A stretch of DNA of 64,000 bases from Pseudomonas vlassakiae (GCF_014269035.2 NZ_JABWRP020000007.1:62001-126000); one strand, 5' to 3'. Shown: positions 1 through 9,492, numbered from the stretch's first letter. Notes: generated by a model from the sequence alone, not told the origin. Translations and numbers: made by a program.

Positions 1-29
1 CAAGACCGTTGCCAGGCCCAGGCTGCCCT

Positions 30-800
30 TCACTGGGCCAACCAGCCACCATCGACGTTCCAGGCGGCACCGCGAACCTGGCTACCGGCCTCGCTGCACA
101 GGAAGAGTACCAGTTCACCGAGGTGCTGGGGGGTGACGAAAGCCAGTGAAGGTTGCTTCTCGGCCAGCAGATCGTGCTGTGCTTGCTGCGGATCAACGCC
201 GTTGGCAGCACGATCGTCGATCTGTTTCTGCACCAGCGGGGTCAGCACCCAGCCGGGGCAGATGGCGTTGCAGGTAATGTTGCTGGTGGCGGTTTCCAGC
301 CCCACCACCTTGGTCAGCCCGACCACGCCATGCTTGGCCGCCACATAGGCCGCCTTGCCGGTGGAGCCGACCAGCCCGTGCACCGAGGCAATGTTGATGA
401 TCCGGCCCCAGTTGCGCGCGCGCATGCCAGGCAGGGCCAGGCGGGTGCCATGGAACACCGCCGAGAGGTTGAGGGCGATGATCTTGTCCCAGCTTTCCAG
501 CGGGAATTGTTCCACCGGCGCCACGTGCTGGATGCCGGCGTTGCTGACCAGAATGTCGACGCCGCCGAACTCACGTTCGGTCATCGCGAACAGCGCCTCG
601 ATTTGCGCCACATCGGAGAGGTCCGCCGGGTGGTGGGCAACCTTGACGCCATGGCGGGCGATCTCTGCCAAGGCCGGCGATGGGTCGCCGAAACCGTTGA
701 GCACAATGTTCGCTCCGGCGCGCGCCAGCACCTGGGCTATACCCAGGCCGATGCCGCTGGTCGAGCCGGTGACGAGTGCCGTCTTGCCTTTCAAAGTCAT
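30..800 (-). CDS. hbdH: 3-hydroxybutyrate dehydrogenase (SDR family)
   Basis: Cytosolic NAD-dependent oxidation of D-3-hydroxybutyrate to acetoacetate. The 256-residue protein is a complete classical short-chain dehydrogenase: TGSTSGIG cofactor loop at residues 11-18, NAG at 87-89, catalytic Ser139 and YVAAK with Tyr152/Lys156, and a C-terminal NVDGGW stretch typical of bacterial 3-hydroxybutyrate dehydrogenases. It lies 11 bp downstream of a GntP-type permease on the same strand, with the HbcR-type activator further upstream, the same order as the P. aeruginosa hydroxybutyrate locus. That context supports this substrate over other SDR functions. It is probably cotranscribed with the permease from the sigma-54 promoter at about 2251-2271. 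Confidence 0.93.
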   Translation of the reverse strand: MTLKGKTALVTGSTSGIGLGIAQVLARAGANIVLNGFGDPSPALAEIARHGVKVAHHPADLSDVAQIEALFAMTEREFGGVDILVSNAGIQHVAPVEQFPLESWDKIIALNLSAVFHGTRLALPGMRARNWGRIINIASVHGLVGSTGKAAYVAAKHGVVGLTKVVGLETATSNITCNAICPGWVLTPLVQKQIDDRAANGVDPQQAQHDLLAEKQPSLAFVTPQHLGELVLFLCSEAGSQVRGAAWNVDGGWLAQ

Positions 801-811
801 GCAAAAGCTCC

Positions 812-2203
812 TTAGACGATGCCGGTGGCGTAGAAGGTGGCAATGACCACGAATACCGCCAGGGTCTTGATCAGGGTAATACCGAAAATGTCCTTGTAGG
901 CTTCGCGGTGGGTCAGCCCGGTTACCGCCAGCAAGGTGATCACCGCGCCGTTGTGCGGCAAGGTGTCCATGCCGCCACTGGCCATCGCGGCCACCCGGTG
1001 CAGCACCTCGAGGGGGATGTTGGCGGCATGGGCCGCCGCGATGAAGCTGTCGCTCATGGCCGCCAGGGCGATGCTCATGCCGCCCGAGGCGGAGCCGGTG
1101 ATGCCTGCCAGCAGGGTCACGGTGATCGCTTCGTTGACCAGCGGGTTGGGAATCCCGCGCAAGGCATCAGCCAGCACCAGAAAGCCCGGCAGCGAAGCGA
1201 TGACTGCGCCAAAGCCATACTCGGACGCGGTGTTCATGGCGGCCAGCAGGGCGCCACCGACGGCACTCTTGGTGCCTTCGGCCAGGCGTTCGCGGATCAC
1301 CCTGAAGGCACACGCCAGCACCATCAGGATGCCCACCAGCAGCGCCGCCTGCACCGCCCAGATCGCCGTGAGCTTGGCCACGTCGCTGTTGACCGGCGCG
1401 CTCATGCCCGGCAACTGCAGGGTGTGACTGGGGCCGTACCACTGCGGGATCCAGTGGGTGAAGAGCAGGTTCATCACGCCTACCAGCACCAGCGGTGACA
1501 GCGCCAGCCAGGGGTTGGGCAGGGCCAGGTCGGCTGCCGTCTCCGGTTCGTTGCGCAGGTTGTTGCCATAGCCTTCCCCCGCACGCTGGGCCTTGTTGCG
1601 CTGGCGCTGCAGGTACAGCATGCCGCTGCAGAACACGAACAGCGTACCGATCAGCCCCAGCCATGGCGCGGCCCAGGCTGTGGTGTTGAAGAAGGTGCTG
1701 GGGATGATGTTCTGGATCTGCGGGGTGCCGGGCAAGGCGTCCATGGTGAACGAGAACGCGCCCAGGGCAATGGTTGCCGGAATCAGGCGCTTGGGAATAT
1801 CGCTCTGGCGGAACATTTCTGCGGCGAATGGATACACCGCGAACACCACCACGAACAGCGACACGCCGCCGTAGGTGAGCAGGGCACAGACCAGCACGAT
1901 CACCAGCATCGCCTGGCGAGTGCCGAGCAGGCGAATGGCGGCGGCGACGATCGAACGCGAGAAGCCGGACAGTTCGATGAGCTTGCCGAACACGGCGCCG
2001 AGCAGGAACACCGGGAAGTACAGCTTGATGAAGCCGACCATCTTTTCCATGAATACCCCAGTGAATGCAGGGGCAACGGCGGCAGGGTCGGTGAGCAGGA
2101 CGGCGCCGAGGGCGGCGATGGGGGCGAAGAGGATCACGCTGTAGCCGCGGTAGGCGGCCAGCATCAGCAGGGCCAGAGCGGCGAGGGCGATGAGCACGGT
2201 CAT
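812..2203 (-). CDS. GntP-family permease, probable 3-hydroxybutyrate transporter
   Basis: Polytopic inner-membrane protein of 463 residues made almost entirely of hydrophobic segments, with the length and Gly/Ala-rich helices of the gluconate:H+ symporter (GntP) family, including a conserved loop around GTPQIQNIIPSTFF. GntP members carry gluconate and other small organic acids. Here the adjoining dehydrogenase and RpoN activator suggest D-3-hydroxybutyrate, which is inference from context. An AGGAG ribosome-binding site precedes the ATG at 2203. A GG-N10-GC sigma-54 promoter about 50 bp upstream makes it the first gene of a two-gene unit with hbdH. Confidence 0.88.
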   Translation of the reverse strand: MTVLIALAALALLMLAAYRGYSVILFAPIAALGAVLLTDPAAVAPAFTGVFMEKMVGFIKLYFPVFLLGAVFGKLIELSGFSRSIVAAAIRLLGTRQAMLVIVLVCALLTYGGVSLFVVVFAVYPFAAEMFRQSDIPKRLIPATIALGAFSFTMDALPGTPQIQNIIPSTFFNTTAWAAPWLGLIGTLFVFCSGMLYLQRQRNKAQRAGEGYGNNLRNEPETAADLALPNPWLALSPLVLVGVMNLLFTHWIPQWYGPSHTLQLPGMSAPVNSDVAKLTAIWAVQAALLVGILMVLACAFRVIRERLAEGTKSAVGGALLAAMNTASEYGFGAVIASLPGFLVLADALRGIPNPLVNEAITVTLLAGITGSASGGMSIALAAMSDSFIAAAHAANIPLEVLHRVAAMASGGMDTLPHNGAVITLLAVTGLTHREAYKDIFGITLIKTLAVFVVIATFYATGIV

Positions 2204-2250
2204 CGGGATGGATCTCCTGGGTGAGTCTTGTTGTTATGAGTGACCGGGAG

Positions 2251-2271
2251 ATAGCGGGAATCGTGCCGGAT
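2251..2271 (-). promoter_or_regulatory. sigma-54 (-24/-12) promoter of the permease-hbdH unit
   Basis: Read on the minus strand the sequence is CCGGCACGATTCCCGCTAT. The invariant GG (2267-2266) and GC (2255-2254) are separated by exactly 10 nt, as RpoN promoters require, and GGCACG matches the -24 consensus. The -12 element has CCGC instead of TTGC. It lies about 50 bp before the permease start, and the gene upstream encodes a GAFTGA-containing sigma-54 activator, which makes the assignment coherent. Confidence 0.7.
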
Positions 2272-2351
2272 TTGTAAGCAGTTGATTTTTAAAGGGTATT
2301 TGTTTTTGTTGGTTGCCTTTGTCTACATTTTGAGAGGGCTGGGGCCGCGTT

Positions 2352-2420
2352 GCGGCCCATCGCGGATAAATCCGCTCCTACAGGAGAACGCCGTAGGAGC
2401 GGATTTATCCGCGATGGAGG
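2352..2420. repeat. REP-type inverted repeat pair
   Basis: Two 23-nt arms (2359-2381 and 2393-2415) are exact reverse complements built on the GTAGGAGCGG motif of P. putida REP sequences, flanked by GGCCGC/GCGGCC. It sits between the hbcR stop and the permease promoter, so it may end hbcR transcription or stabilise its 3' end. The rest of the 2204-2465 gap holds only the sigma-54 promoter. Confidence 0.8.
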
Positions 2421-2465
2421 GCAAAACCCTCGCAGCAATCTCAAAATAGAAATGCAAATCTCGAA

Positions 2466-3848
2466 TCAGAGACCAAGCGCAACCATTTTCTTGTACAAGG
2501 TCGAGCGCCCCAACCCGAGCGCCTTGGCCGCTTCGGGCACATTCCCCGCATGCTCGGCCAAGGCCCCGGCAATCAACCTGCGCTCGAATTGTGCACATGC
2601 CTCACGATAGCCCATCCGCTGTTCCTGACCCGCGACCGGGCTCAACGGCCCCAGCGCCGCCGCGAGGTCGGCCAGGCCAAGCCGCGGCTGATCAGCCAGC
2701 AACGTCGCCCGCTCCAGCACGTTGCGCAACTCACGTATATTCCCGGGCCACCCATGGCGCGCCAGCAATGCCTGAGCGTCCTGCTCCAGCTCGTACTGGC
2801 TGCCCAGCTCGGCCAGGATCGCCTCGCACAACGCCGGCAAGTCTTCGACCCGCTCGCGCAGCGGCGGCACTTCGATTGGCAGCACGTTCAGCCGGTAGTA
2901 GAGATCGGCACGAAACGCACCACGGGCCATGGCCGCCTGCAGGTCGATGGAGGTAGCGGCGATGATGCGCACGTCGCTGCGCAGCATCTGGTTGGAGCCG
3001 ACCGGTTCGTATTCCTTTTCCTGCAGGACGCGCAGCAACTTGCTCTGTAGTGCCAAGGGCATGTCGCCAATTTCGTCCAGGAACAGCGTGCCGCCTTCGG
3101 CCAGTTGCAGCTTGCCGCTGCGGCCCTTGCGATCGGCACCGGTAAAGGCGCCGGGTGCGGTGCCGAAGAACTCGGCCTCCAGCAAGGTTTCGGGGATTGC
3201 CGCACTGTTGATGCTGACAAAGGCCTTGTGCGCCCGTGCCGAAGCCGCATGGATGGCATGGGCCAGCAGCTCTTTGCCGGTGCCGGTCTCGCCCAGCAAC
3301 AGCACCGGCGAATCGCTGCCGGCACCGCGCCGTGCCCGGCGCTTGGCTTCGAGGCTGGCCGGGCTGCTGCCGACGAACTGGGCGAAGCTGTACTTGGCCT
3401 GGCGTGCGCGCAATTGCGAGCGGGTGCTGGCCAGCTCCTGCTGCATGCTCGCATAGCGCTTGAGCAGGGGCGACAGGCTGCGCAGCTCTTCGAACAGGGC
3501 AAAGCCGATGGCGCCGATCAGGGCGCCCTGGGCATCGTGGATCGGCAGGCGCATCACCACCAGCGGCTCGTTGGGCGTATCGAGCATGTCCAGCAGGATC
3601 GGCCGACCATCGCTCACCACCTGGCGCATCAGGCTGCCCGGTATGACCGCCTCGCACGGCTGGCCGATCGCGCTGGCTGCGTCGGCCAGACCGAAGCGCC
3701 GGGCGTAGCGCTCGTTCATCCAGACGATGCGGGCGTCGCGGTCGACGATCACCGTGCCTTCGCTGGACTGCTCGATGATCTCGAACAGCGAGCGAATCGC
3801 CAGTTGCCGTACCTGGGGGTAGTCCTTGAGGCTGTCGCTGTCGTGCAT
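2466..3848 (-). CDS. hbcR: sigma-54-dependent activator, HbcR-like
   Basis: Enhancer-binding protein of 460 residues expected to activate RpoN promoters for hydroxybutyrate catabolism. An N-terminal PAS-like sensor spans about residues 20-125. The AAA+ core follows with Walker A GETGTGKE at 186-193, the sigma-54-contacting GAFTGA loop at 233-238 and a Walker B around GGTLFLDEIGD. A Fis-type helix-turn-helix (AAKALGLGRSTLYKKM) closes the protein. No response-regulator receiver is present, so the signal is probably sensed by the PAS domain. It lies 15 bp downstream of yejE and may share its transcript. The next genes are its likely targets, the permease and hbdH. The name follows P. aeruginosa HbcR by synteny. 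Confidence 0.87.
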   Translation of the reverse strand: MHDSDSLKDYPQVRQLAIRSLFEIIEQSSEGTVIVDRDARIVWMNERYARRFGLADAASAIGQPCEAVIPGSLMRQVVSDGRPILLDMLDTPNEPLVVMRLPIHDAQGALIGAIGFALFEELRSLSPLLKRYASMQQELASTRSQLRARQAKYSFAQFVGSSPASLEAKRRARRGAGSDSPVLLLGETGTGKELLAHAIHAASARAHKAFVSINSAAIPETLLEAEFFGTAPGAFTGADRKGRSGKLQLAEGGTLFLDEIGDMPLALQSKLLRVLQEKEYEPVGSNQMLRSDVRIIAATSIDLQAAMARGAFRADLYYRLNVLPIEVPPLRERVEDLPALCEAILAELGSQYELEQDAQALLARHGWPGNIRELRNVLERATLLADQPRLGLADLAAALGPLSPVAGQEQRMGYREACAQFERRLIAGALAEHAGNVPEAAKALGLGRSTLYKKMVALGL

Positions 3849-3863
3849 GGGTAATCCTGAAAC

Positions 3864-4883
3864 CTATCCTCTGGGGTCGAACGCCTCGCGCAAGGCATCC
3901 CCGATAAATACCAGCAGCGACAAGATGACTGCCAGCGCAAAGAACGCGGTAAAACCCAGCCATGGCGCTTCCAGGTGCTGCTTGCCCTGGGTCACCAGTT
4001 CGCCCAGCGAAGCGCTGCCGGCGGGCATGCCGAAGCCGAGGAAGTCCAGCGCTGTCAGGGTCGTGATCGCCCCGGTGAGCATGAAGGGTACATAGGTGAA
4101 CGTCGCGTTCATCGCATTGGGCAGTACATGGCGCAGCATCACCAGGGTATCTGGCAGGCCCAGGGCACGCGCCGCTTTCACGTATTCAAGGTTGCGTCCG
4201 CGCAGAAACTCGGCGCGCACCACATCGACCAGGGCCAGCCACGAAAACAGCGCCATGATCCCCAGTAACCACCAGAAATCCGGCTCGACGAAGCCACTGA
4301 GAATGATCAGCAGGTAGAGCACCGGCAGCCCCGACCACACCTCCAGCAAGCGCTGCCCGAACAGGTCCACCCAGCCACCGTAATAGCCTTGCAGCGCGCC
4401 GGCAGCGACCCCGATGAGCACGCTGATGACGGTCAGGGCAAAGGCGAACAGCAGCGAGGTACGCGTGCCATACAGCACCCGCGCCAATACGTCGCGGCCC
4501 TGATCGTCGGTCCCCAGCCAGTTGCTCGCGCTCGGCGGGCTGGGGGTGGGTACCAGCAGGTCATAGTTGGGGGTGTCGGCACTGAACGGGATGGGCGCGA
4601 ACAACATCCAGCCGCCCTGGCTCTCGATCAGCTGGCGCACGTAGGCACTGCGGTAGTCCGGCTGGAACGGCAGCTGGCCACCAAACTGCTGCTCGCTGTA
4701 GCGTGTGAGTGCCGGGGTGTACCAATCGCCCTTGTAGCTCAGCAGCAGTGGCTTGTCGTTGGCCACAAGCTCCGCGCACAGGCTCAGCACCAGCAGGCCG
4801 GCAAACAACCACAGCGACACCCAGCCCAGGCGGTTGCGGCGAAAACGCTGCAGGCGACGACGCGAAACCGGCGACAGCATCAA
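3864..4883 (-). CDS. yejE: ABC transporter permease, YejE-like
   Basis: Inner-membrane permease of 339 residues of the oligopeptide/microcin C (Yej) importer type. An N-terminal anchor (about residues 22-40) is followed by a periplasmic stretch and a C-terminal set of helices. The coupling region around [20 protein letters not shown] matches the EAA loop of DppC/YejE permeases and docks an ATPase. It overlaps yejB by 4 bp (ATGA), so the two are translationally coupled. Downstream, where yejF (the ATPase) normally sits, the sigma-54 activator gene follows instead. Confidence 0.9.
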   Translation of the reverse strand: MMLSPVSRRRLQRFRRNRLGWVSLWLFAGLLVLSLCAELVANDKPLLLSYKGDWYTPALTRYSEQQFGGQLPFQPDYRSAYVRQLIESQGGWMLFAPIPFSADTPNYDLLVPTPSPPSASNWLGTDDQGRDVLARVLYGTRTSLLFAFALTVISVLIGVAAGALQGYYGGWVDLFGQRLLEVWSGLPVLYLLIILSGFVEPDFWWLLGIMALFSWLALVDVVRAEFLRGRNLEYVKAARALGLPDTLVMLRHVLPNAMNATFTYVPFMLTGAITTLTALDFLGFGMPAGSASLGELVTQGKQHLEAPWLGFTAFFALAVILSLLVFIGDALREAFDPRG

Positions 4884-5938
4884 TGCGCCCTCGTGTCGAA
4901 GTCGATGCGCGGGTCGAGTACGGTGAAGGCCAGGTCACCGATCAGGCGGAACAGCAGGCCGGCCAGGGTGAAGATGAACAGCGTGCCGAACACCACCGGG
5001 TAGTCGCGTGACACGGCCGCTTCGTAGCTCATGCGGCCAAGGCCGTCGAGGGAGAAGATCACCTCGATCAGCAACGAGCCGGCGAAGAACACCGTGATCA
5101 GCGCCTGCGGCAGCCCAGCCAGCACCAGCAGCATGGCATTGCGCAGCACATGCCCATACAGCACACGGCGCTCGCTCAAGCCCTTGGCGCGGGCGGTGAC
5201 CACGTACTGTCGGGAGATTTCATCGAGAAACGCGTTCTTGGTCAGCAGAGTGAGGGTGGCAAAGCCACCGATGACCAGAGCGCCGACCGGCAGCACCAGG
5301 TGCCAGAAGTAATCGGCGACCTTGCCCAGCAAGCTGAGCTGGTCGAAATCATCCGAGACCAGGCCACGCACCGGGAACCAGTTCAGCGAAGTACCGCCCG
5401 CGAACAGCACGATCAGCAGCAGCGCGAACAGGAACGAGGGCAGGGCATAGCCAACCACGATCAGCGCGCTGCTCCAGGCATCGAAGCGGCTGCCGTGGCG
5501 TACCGCCTTGCGGATGCCCAGCGGGATCGATACCAGGTAGGTGATCAGCGTGGCCCAGAAGCCCAGCGACAGGGTCACCGGCAGCTTATCGAGGATCAGG
5601 TCGGTGACCTTGGCACCGCGGAAGAAGCTCTGGCCGAAGTCCAGCCGGGCATACTGGCCGAGCATCAGCCACAGGCGCTCCGGGGCGCTCTTGTCGAAGC
5701 CGTACTGGCGCTTGATCTCTTCGATCAGCTTCGGGTCCAGGCCGCGGGTGGCGCGGGACTCGCCATGCACCACCTCGACCCGGGAACCGGGCGCGCCGCC
5801 GCCCAGCCCCTGCAACCGTGCCACTGCCTGCTCGACCGGGCCGCCGGGCGCGGCCTGGACGATGGCAAAGTTGACCAGCAGGATCGCCAGCAAGGTCGGG
5901 ATGATCAGCAGCAGGCGCCGCAGGATGTAGCTGGTCAT
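4880..5938 (-). CDS. yejB: ABC transporter permease, YejB-like
   Basis: Second permease of the Yej-type peptide importer. I place the start at the ATG at 5938 ([20 protein letters not shown]), which opens with the usual DppB/YejB first membrane helix; an upstream in-frame extension lacks family character. The protein is 352 residues with the EAA-type loop [20 protein letters not shown] in its C-terminal half. It overlaps yejA by 4 bp and yejE by 4 bp, giving a tight yejA-yejB-yejE translational unit. It should form a heterodimeric channel with YejE. Confidence 0.9.
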   Translation of the reverse strand: MTSYILRRLLLIIPTLLAILLVNFAIVQAAPGGPVEQAVARLQGLGGGAPGSRVEVVHGESRATRGLDPKLIEEIKRQYGFDKSAPERLWLMLGQYARLDFGQSFFRGAKVTDLILDKLPVTLSLGFWATLITYLVSIPLGIRKAVRHGSRFDAWSSALIVVGYALPSFLFALLLIVLFAGGTSLNWFPVRGLVSDDFDQLSLLGKVADYFWHLVLPVGALVIGGFATLTLLTKNAFLDEISRQYVVTARAKGLSERRVLYGHVLRNAMLLVLAGLPQALITVFFAGSLLIEVIFSLDGLGRMSYEAAVSRDYPVVFGTLFIFTLAGLLFRLIGDLAFTVLDPRIDFDTRAH

Positions 5939-7746
5939 GGCCGGGCCTTCTGCCGTTCGGCCATCTGTGCGTTGGTCAGCGCCGTCGGGCTGATTTCCCA
6001 CCAGCTGTCCAGGCCTTCGTCATAGGCAGGCTGAACGTTCGGCAGGCCGAAGCGGTTCCACCACACCGTCGAGCTGCCAGGCGGGTAATAGTTGGGGATC
6101 CAGTAGTAGTTCCACTGCAGCACCCGGTCCAGGGCACGGGCGTGGTGCAGCATGTCGGCCTGGCTGTCGGCGCGCACCAGGCCGTCGATCAGCTGGTCGA
6201 CTGCCGGGTCCTTGAGCACCATCAGGTTGTTCGAGCCTGGGTCGTTGGCGGCGGCCGAGCCAAAATAGTTGTACAGCTCGGCGCCAGGCGACAGGGTCAC
6301 CGCATAGCCGGTGACGATCATGTCGTAGTCGCGGGCCATCAACCGGTTCACGTACTGCGCCGAATCGACGTTGCGGATGTTCAGGGTGATGCCGATCTGT
6401 GCCAGGTTGCGCTTCCACGGCAGCAGCAGGCGCTCGATGCCGGACTGGCCGTTGAGGAAGGTAAATGCCAGCGGCTCACCCTGGGCGTTGACCAGGCGAT
6501 CACCGTCGGGGCGCCAGCCGGCCTGTTGCAACAAGGCCAGTGCCTGCAACTGCTGTGGGCGAATGATTCCGGAGCCGTCGGTCACTGGCGCCGTGAAAAC
6601 CTGCGTGAAGACTTCGTCCGGCACCCGGCCGCGCAGCGGTTCGAGCAGTTTGAGCTCGCCCGCATCCGGCAATGCGCGAGCGGCCAGCGGGGTATTGGAA
6701 AACACGCTCTGCTGGCGGATGTACAGGTTGCGCATCATCTGCCGGTTGCTCCATTCGAAGTCCCAGAGCATGGCCAGTGCCTGGCGCACACGGCGGTCCT
6801 TGAAGAGTGGCTTGTCCAGGTTGAACACGAAGCCCTGGGCCACTTGCGGCTTGGCCGGGCCGAGGTGCGCGCGCTGCAGGCGGCCGTCGTCCAGTTGCGC
6901 GCCGTTGTAGCCCAAGGTGTAGGCGGTGGCGGAAAACTCGCGGTTGTAGTCGTAGCCGCCGCCCTTCAGCACTTGGCGCGCCACTTCGGTATCGCCGAAA
7001 TACTCGATGCGGATGCGTTCGAAATTGTAGCGCCCCCGGTTGACCGGCAGGTCCTTGGCCCACCAGTTCGGGTCGCGCTCGAAGGTGATGCTGCGGCCAT
7101 TGTCGATGTGCCCGATACGGTATGGGCCGCTACCGACCGGCTTGTCGAAGCCGGCACCGTTGGTGAAGTCGCGGTTGGCCCAGTCGTGTTCGGGCAATAC
7201 CGGCAGGCTGGCCAGGTCCAGTGCCAGCGTGCGGCCGTGGGGCTGCTTGAGGTCAAAGCGCAACTGCCGCGGGCCTTCGATCGTGAGCCCGGCGACGTCG
7301 GCGAACTGGGTGCGGTACTTGAGGCTGCCTTCGGCCATGAGCTTGTCGAAGCTGAAGCGCACATCTTCGGCGCGTACTGGCTTGCCGTCGGCGAAGGTCG
7401 CCTTGGGGTCGATCTCGAAGCGCAGCCAGGCGTCATCCGGGCCACGTTCCATGCGCCGAGCGATCAGGCCGTAGACGGTGTAGGGCTCGTCGAACGAGCG
7501 TTGCGCCAGGGGCGCATACAGCCAGCCATCGACCTCGCTGACACCGATGCCTTTGTCGATGTAGGGCAGGATATGGTCGAACTGGCCGATCTCGATGGCC
7601 GAGCGGCGCATCAGGCCACCCTTGGGGGCGTCGGGGTTGACGTAGTCGAATTGGCGGAAGTTTTCGCCGTAGCGGGGGGCTTCGCCGTAGACGGTCAGGG
7701 CATGGGTGGGCGCGGCTTGGGCCATCCAGCCCATACACAAAAGCAC
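5935..7746 (-). CDS. yejA: extracellular solute-binding protein, YejA-like
   Basis: Periplasmic binding protein (SBP family 5) delivering peptides or peptide-like compounds to YejB/YejE. The roughly 600-residue mature protein has family 5 features such as the early ALTVYGEAP strand and the [22 protein letters not shown]-type C-terminal region known from YejA. A short hydrophobic stretch ending AQAAP resembles a signal peptide cleavage region. The start is uncertain: a REP element ends at about position 7761, immediately before the signal peptide. GTG 7746 is my choice, ATG 7734 is possible, and the open frame continues through the REP to GTG 7857. Stop overlaps yejB. Confidence 0.82.
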   Translation of the reverse strand: MLLCMGWMAQAAPTHALTVYGEAPRYGENFRQFDYVNPDAPKGGLMRRSAIEIGQFDHILPYIDKGIGVSEVDGWLYAPLAQRSFDEPYTVYGLIARRMERGPDDAWLRFEIDPKATFADGKPVRAEDVRFSFDKLMAEGSLKYRTQFADVAGLTIEGPRQLRFDLKQPHGRTLALDLASLPVLPEHDWANRDFTNGAGFDKPVGSGPYRIGHIDNGRSITFERDPNWWAKDLPVNRGRYNFERIRIEYFGDTEVARQVLKGGGYDYNREFSATAYTLGYNGAQLDDGRLQRAHLGPAKPQVAQGFVFNLDKPLFKDRRVRQALAMLWDFEWSNRQMMRNLYIRQQSVFSNTPLAARALPDAGELKLLEPLRGRVPDEVFTQVFTAPVTDGSGIIRPQQLQALALLQQAGWRPDGDRLVNAQGEPLAFTFLNGQSGIERLLLPWKRNLAQIGITLNIRNVDSAQYVNRLMARDYDMIVTGYAVTLSPGAELYNYFGSAAANDPGSNNLMVLKDPAVDQLIDGLVRADSQADMLHHARALDRVLQWNYYWIPNYYPPGSSTVWWNRFGLPNVQPAYDEGLDSWWEISPTALTNAQMAERQKARP

Positions 7747-7760
7747 GACCCCATAAATGA

Positions 7761-7850
7761 CCTGTGGGAGCGGGTTTACCCGCGAATAGGCCCGAGCAGG
7801 CAATGGGTTTACCTGGTCTGGCCTCTTCGCGGGTGAACCCGCTCCCACAA
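7761..7850. repeat. REP-type inverted repeat pair before yejA
   Basis: Arms at 7761-7786 and 7826-7849 are near-perfect reverse complements of the form CGCGGGTxxACCCGCTCCCACA, the classic P. putida REP sequence. The element occupies nearly all of the spacer between ppiC and yejA and abuts the yejA signal-peptide codons. Confidence 0.8.
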
Positions 7851-7870
7851 GGGACACGATGATCAGCAGA

Positions 7871-8152
7871 TCAGTCCTGGCGGCTGGTCACTTCCAGCAG
7901 GTGGTAGCCGAACTGGGTCTTGACCGGGCCCTGTACGGTGTTGACCGGGGCGCTGAACACCACGGTGTCGAATTCCTTGACCATCTGGCCTGGGCCGAAC
8001 GAACCCAGGTCACCGCCCTGGCGGCTGGACGGGCAGGTGGAGTTGGCCTTGGCGATTTCAGCGAAGTCGGCACCGGCTTCAATCTGGGCTTTCAGTTCGT
8101 TGCACTTGTCTTCGGTGGCAACGAGGATGTGACGGGCGGTGGCGCGTGCCAT
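7871..8152 (-). CDS. ppiC: parvulin-type peptidyl-prolyl isomerase
   Basis: Stand-alone parvulin domain of 93 residues catalysing cis-trans isomerisation of peptidyl-prolyl bonds, without signal peptide and so cytoplasmic. Family features are the N-terminal RATARHILVATE strand, GADFAEIAKANSTCPSS, the GGDLGSFGPGQMV core and the closing FGYHLLEVTSR. The ATG at 8152 is preceded by CAAGGAG at a good distance, which decides the start against a longer frame opening at 8239. It lies 83 bp downstream of the DAHP synthase gene on the same strand and may be read from the same transcript. Confidence 0.93.
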   Translation of the reverse strand: MARATARHILVATEDKCNELKAQIEAGADFAEIAKANSTCPSSRQGGDLGSFGPGQMVKEFDTVVFSAPVNTVQGPVKTQFGYHLLEVTSRQD

Positions 8153-8235
8153 GGTTACTGCTCCTTGGAGGGGTGAAAACGGCAAGCCTAGCGCACTTGC
8201 TCGGGTCATGTCTCGCCAGGCTTGCAGTAGCCGCT

Positions 8236-9297
8236 TCACATACGGGCTGCGGCCTCGCGCAGCAGGGTTTCGGTCGCGCTCCAGCCCAGGCAGCCATCGG
8301 TGATCGACACGCCGTATTTGAGCGCGCCCTTGCCCAGCGCCTGGCAGCCGTCGAACAGGTGGCCTTCGAGCATCATGCCGACAATCGAGCGGTCACCGGC
8401 TAGGCGCTGGGCCAGCACGTCCTCGAACACGGCTGGCTGGCGGGCAGGGTCCTTGCCGCTGTTGGCATGGCTGCAGTCGACCATGATGCGCGCCTGCAAG
8501 CCGGCCTTGGCCAGCCCCTGGCGAGCCTGGGCGATGCTGGCGGCATCGTGGTTCGGGCCCTGGTGGCCGCCGCGCAGCACCAGGTGCGTGTCCGGGTTGC
8601 CCAAGGTCTCGATGATTGCCGGGTAGCCCTGCGCATCCATGCCGAAGTGGCGGTGCGGGGCCGCAGCGCTGCGCATGGCGTCGCAGGCGATGCCGACGCC
8701 GCCGTCGGTGCCGTTCTTGAACCCGACCGGCAGCTCCAGGCCGCTGACCATTTCCCGGTGAATCTGCGATTCGGTGGTGCGCGCGCCAATCGCCGCCCAG
8801 CCCAGCAGGTCATCGAAGTAGCCAGCCGCCATCGGTTGCAGCAACTCGGTGGCGATCGGCAGGCCACGTTCGATCATGCTCAGCATCAAGCCACGGGACA
8901 GGGCGATGCCGGCATGCATGTCGTCGCTGCCATCGAGGTGCGGGTCGTAGGCCAGGCCTTTCCAGCCGACCGTGGTGCGCGGCTTTTCCACATAGGCGCG
9001 CATCACCAGCAACAGCTTGTCATCGACTGCGCGGCTCAGCGCCGCCAGACGATCGGCGTATTCCAGGGCCGAGCGCGGGTCGTGGATCGAGCAAGGGCCG
9101 ACGATCACCAGCAGGCGCTCGTCGCGGCCTTCGAGGATGGCGCGGATGGCCTGGCGGTGGCGGTGGACTTGCTGGGCGAGTTCGCTGGACAGCGGCATTT
9201 GCTGCTTGAGCAGGTGCGGGCTGGGCAGGCGCTGGCTGACGGTGGTGTTGGCCGCGAGCGGTTGGGTCAGGGGCAGAGCGAGGTTCGAGGCTTGCAT
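8236..9297 (-). CDS. aroF: DAHP synthase (class I, AroF/G/H type)
   Basis: Cytosolic enzyme condensing phosphoenolpyruvate and erythrose 4-phosphate to 3-deoxy-D-arabino-heptulosonate 7-phosphate, the committed step of aromatic amino acid synthesis. The 353-residue protein is full length for the class I-alpha family: VIVGPCSIHD near residue 65-75, MRAYVEKPRTTVGWKGL, GFKNGTDG, LRGG and VDCSHANSGK, which carry the substrate and metal ligands. The N-terminal extension is where allosteric feedback sites lie in the family; which amino acid inhibits cannot be read here. The 450-nt leader with aromatic-rich small ORFs and a terminator indicates control by attenuation. Confidence 0.95.
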   Translation of the reverse strand: MQASNLALPLTQPLAANTTVSQRLPSPHLLKQQMPLSSELAQQVHRHRQAIRAILEGRDERLLVIVGPCSIHDPRSALEYADRLAALSRAVDDKLLLVMRAYVEKPRTTVGWKGLAYDPHLDGSDDMHAGIALSRGLMLSMIERGLPIATELLQPMAAGYFDDLLGWAAIGARTTESQIHREMVSGLELPVGFKNGTDGGVGIACDAMRSAAAPHRHFGMDAQGYPAIIETLGNPDTHLVLRGGHQGPNHDAASIAQARQGLAKAGLQARIMVDCSHANSGKDPARQPAVFEDVLAQRLAGDRSIVGMMLEGHLFDGCQALGKGALKYGVSITDGCLGWSATETLLREAAARM

Positions 9298-9345
9298 GGC
9301 GTATGTTCCCTGGGCGGACGGCGGGTCTGGCCCGCGCGGTCGGCC

Positions 9346-9492
9346 CTATCGAGGTGTTCGACTAGTCGTTGATTGGTTGTCTGCAGCATTGCCACCGGTG
9401 ATGGACCGATCGGAGGCGGCAGGCTGGCCCGAACGGGATTGGCTAAATCGCCAGGCATAGGTGCTTGCGTAGTCATAAGTGGCGTAGTTCAT
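9346..9492 (-). CDS. Tyr-rich small ORF, second leader peptide candidate
   Basis: A 48-codon ORF with a GAGGACAG ribosome-binding site 6-8 nt before its ATG at 9492. Its first 16 residues, MNYATYDYASTYAWRF, contain five Tyr, one Trp and one Phe, an extreme aromatic enrichment. The remainder is low-complexity Ser/Gly/Thr. It lies between the attenuator terminator and aroF, ending 48 bp before the aroF ATG. I infer a regulatory leader peptide or a translation-coupling ORF. Another frame (9267-9476) is open here but lacks a convincing start site. Confidence 0.5.
   Translation of the reverse strand: MNYATYDYASTYAWRFSQSRSGQPAASDRSITGGNAADNQSTTSRTPR

Noticed and set aside
4561-4938. 125-codon frame overlapping yejE
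   Set aside because: Out-of-frame shadow of the permease gene, low-complexity Arg/Pro/Ala composition typical of GC-rich shadows.
9267-9476. Alternative 69-codon minus-strand frame in the aroF leader
   Set aside because: It overlaps both the Tyr-rich ORF and the aroF start, has no good ribosome-binding site and no recognisable features.
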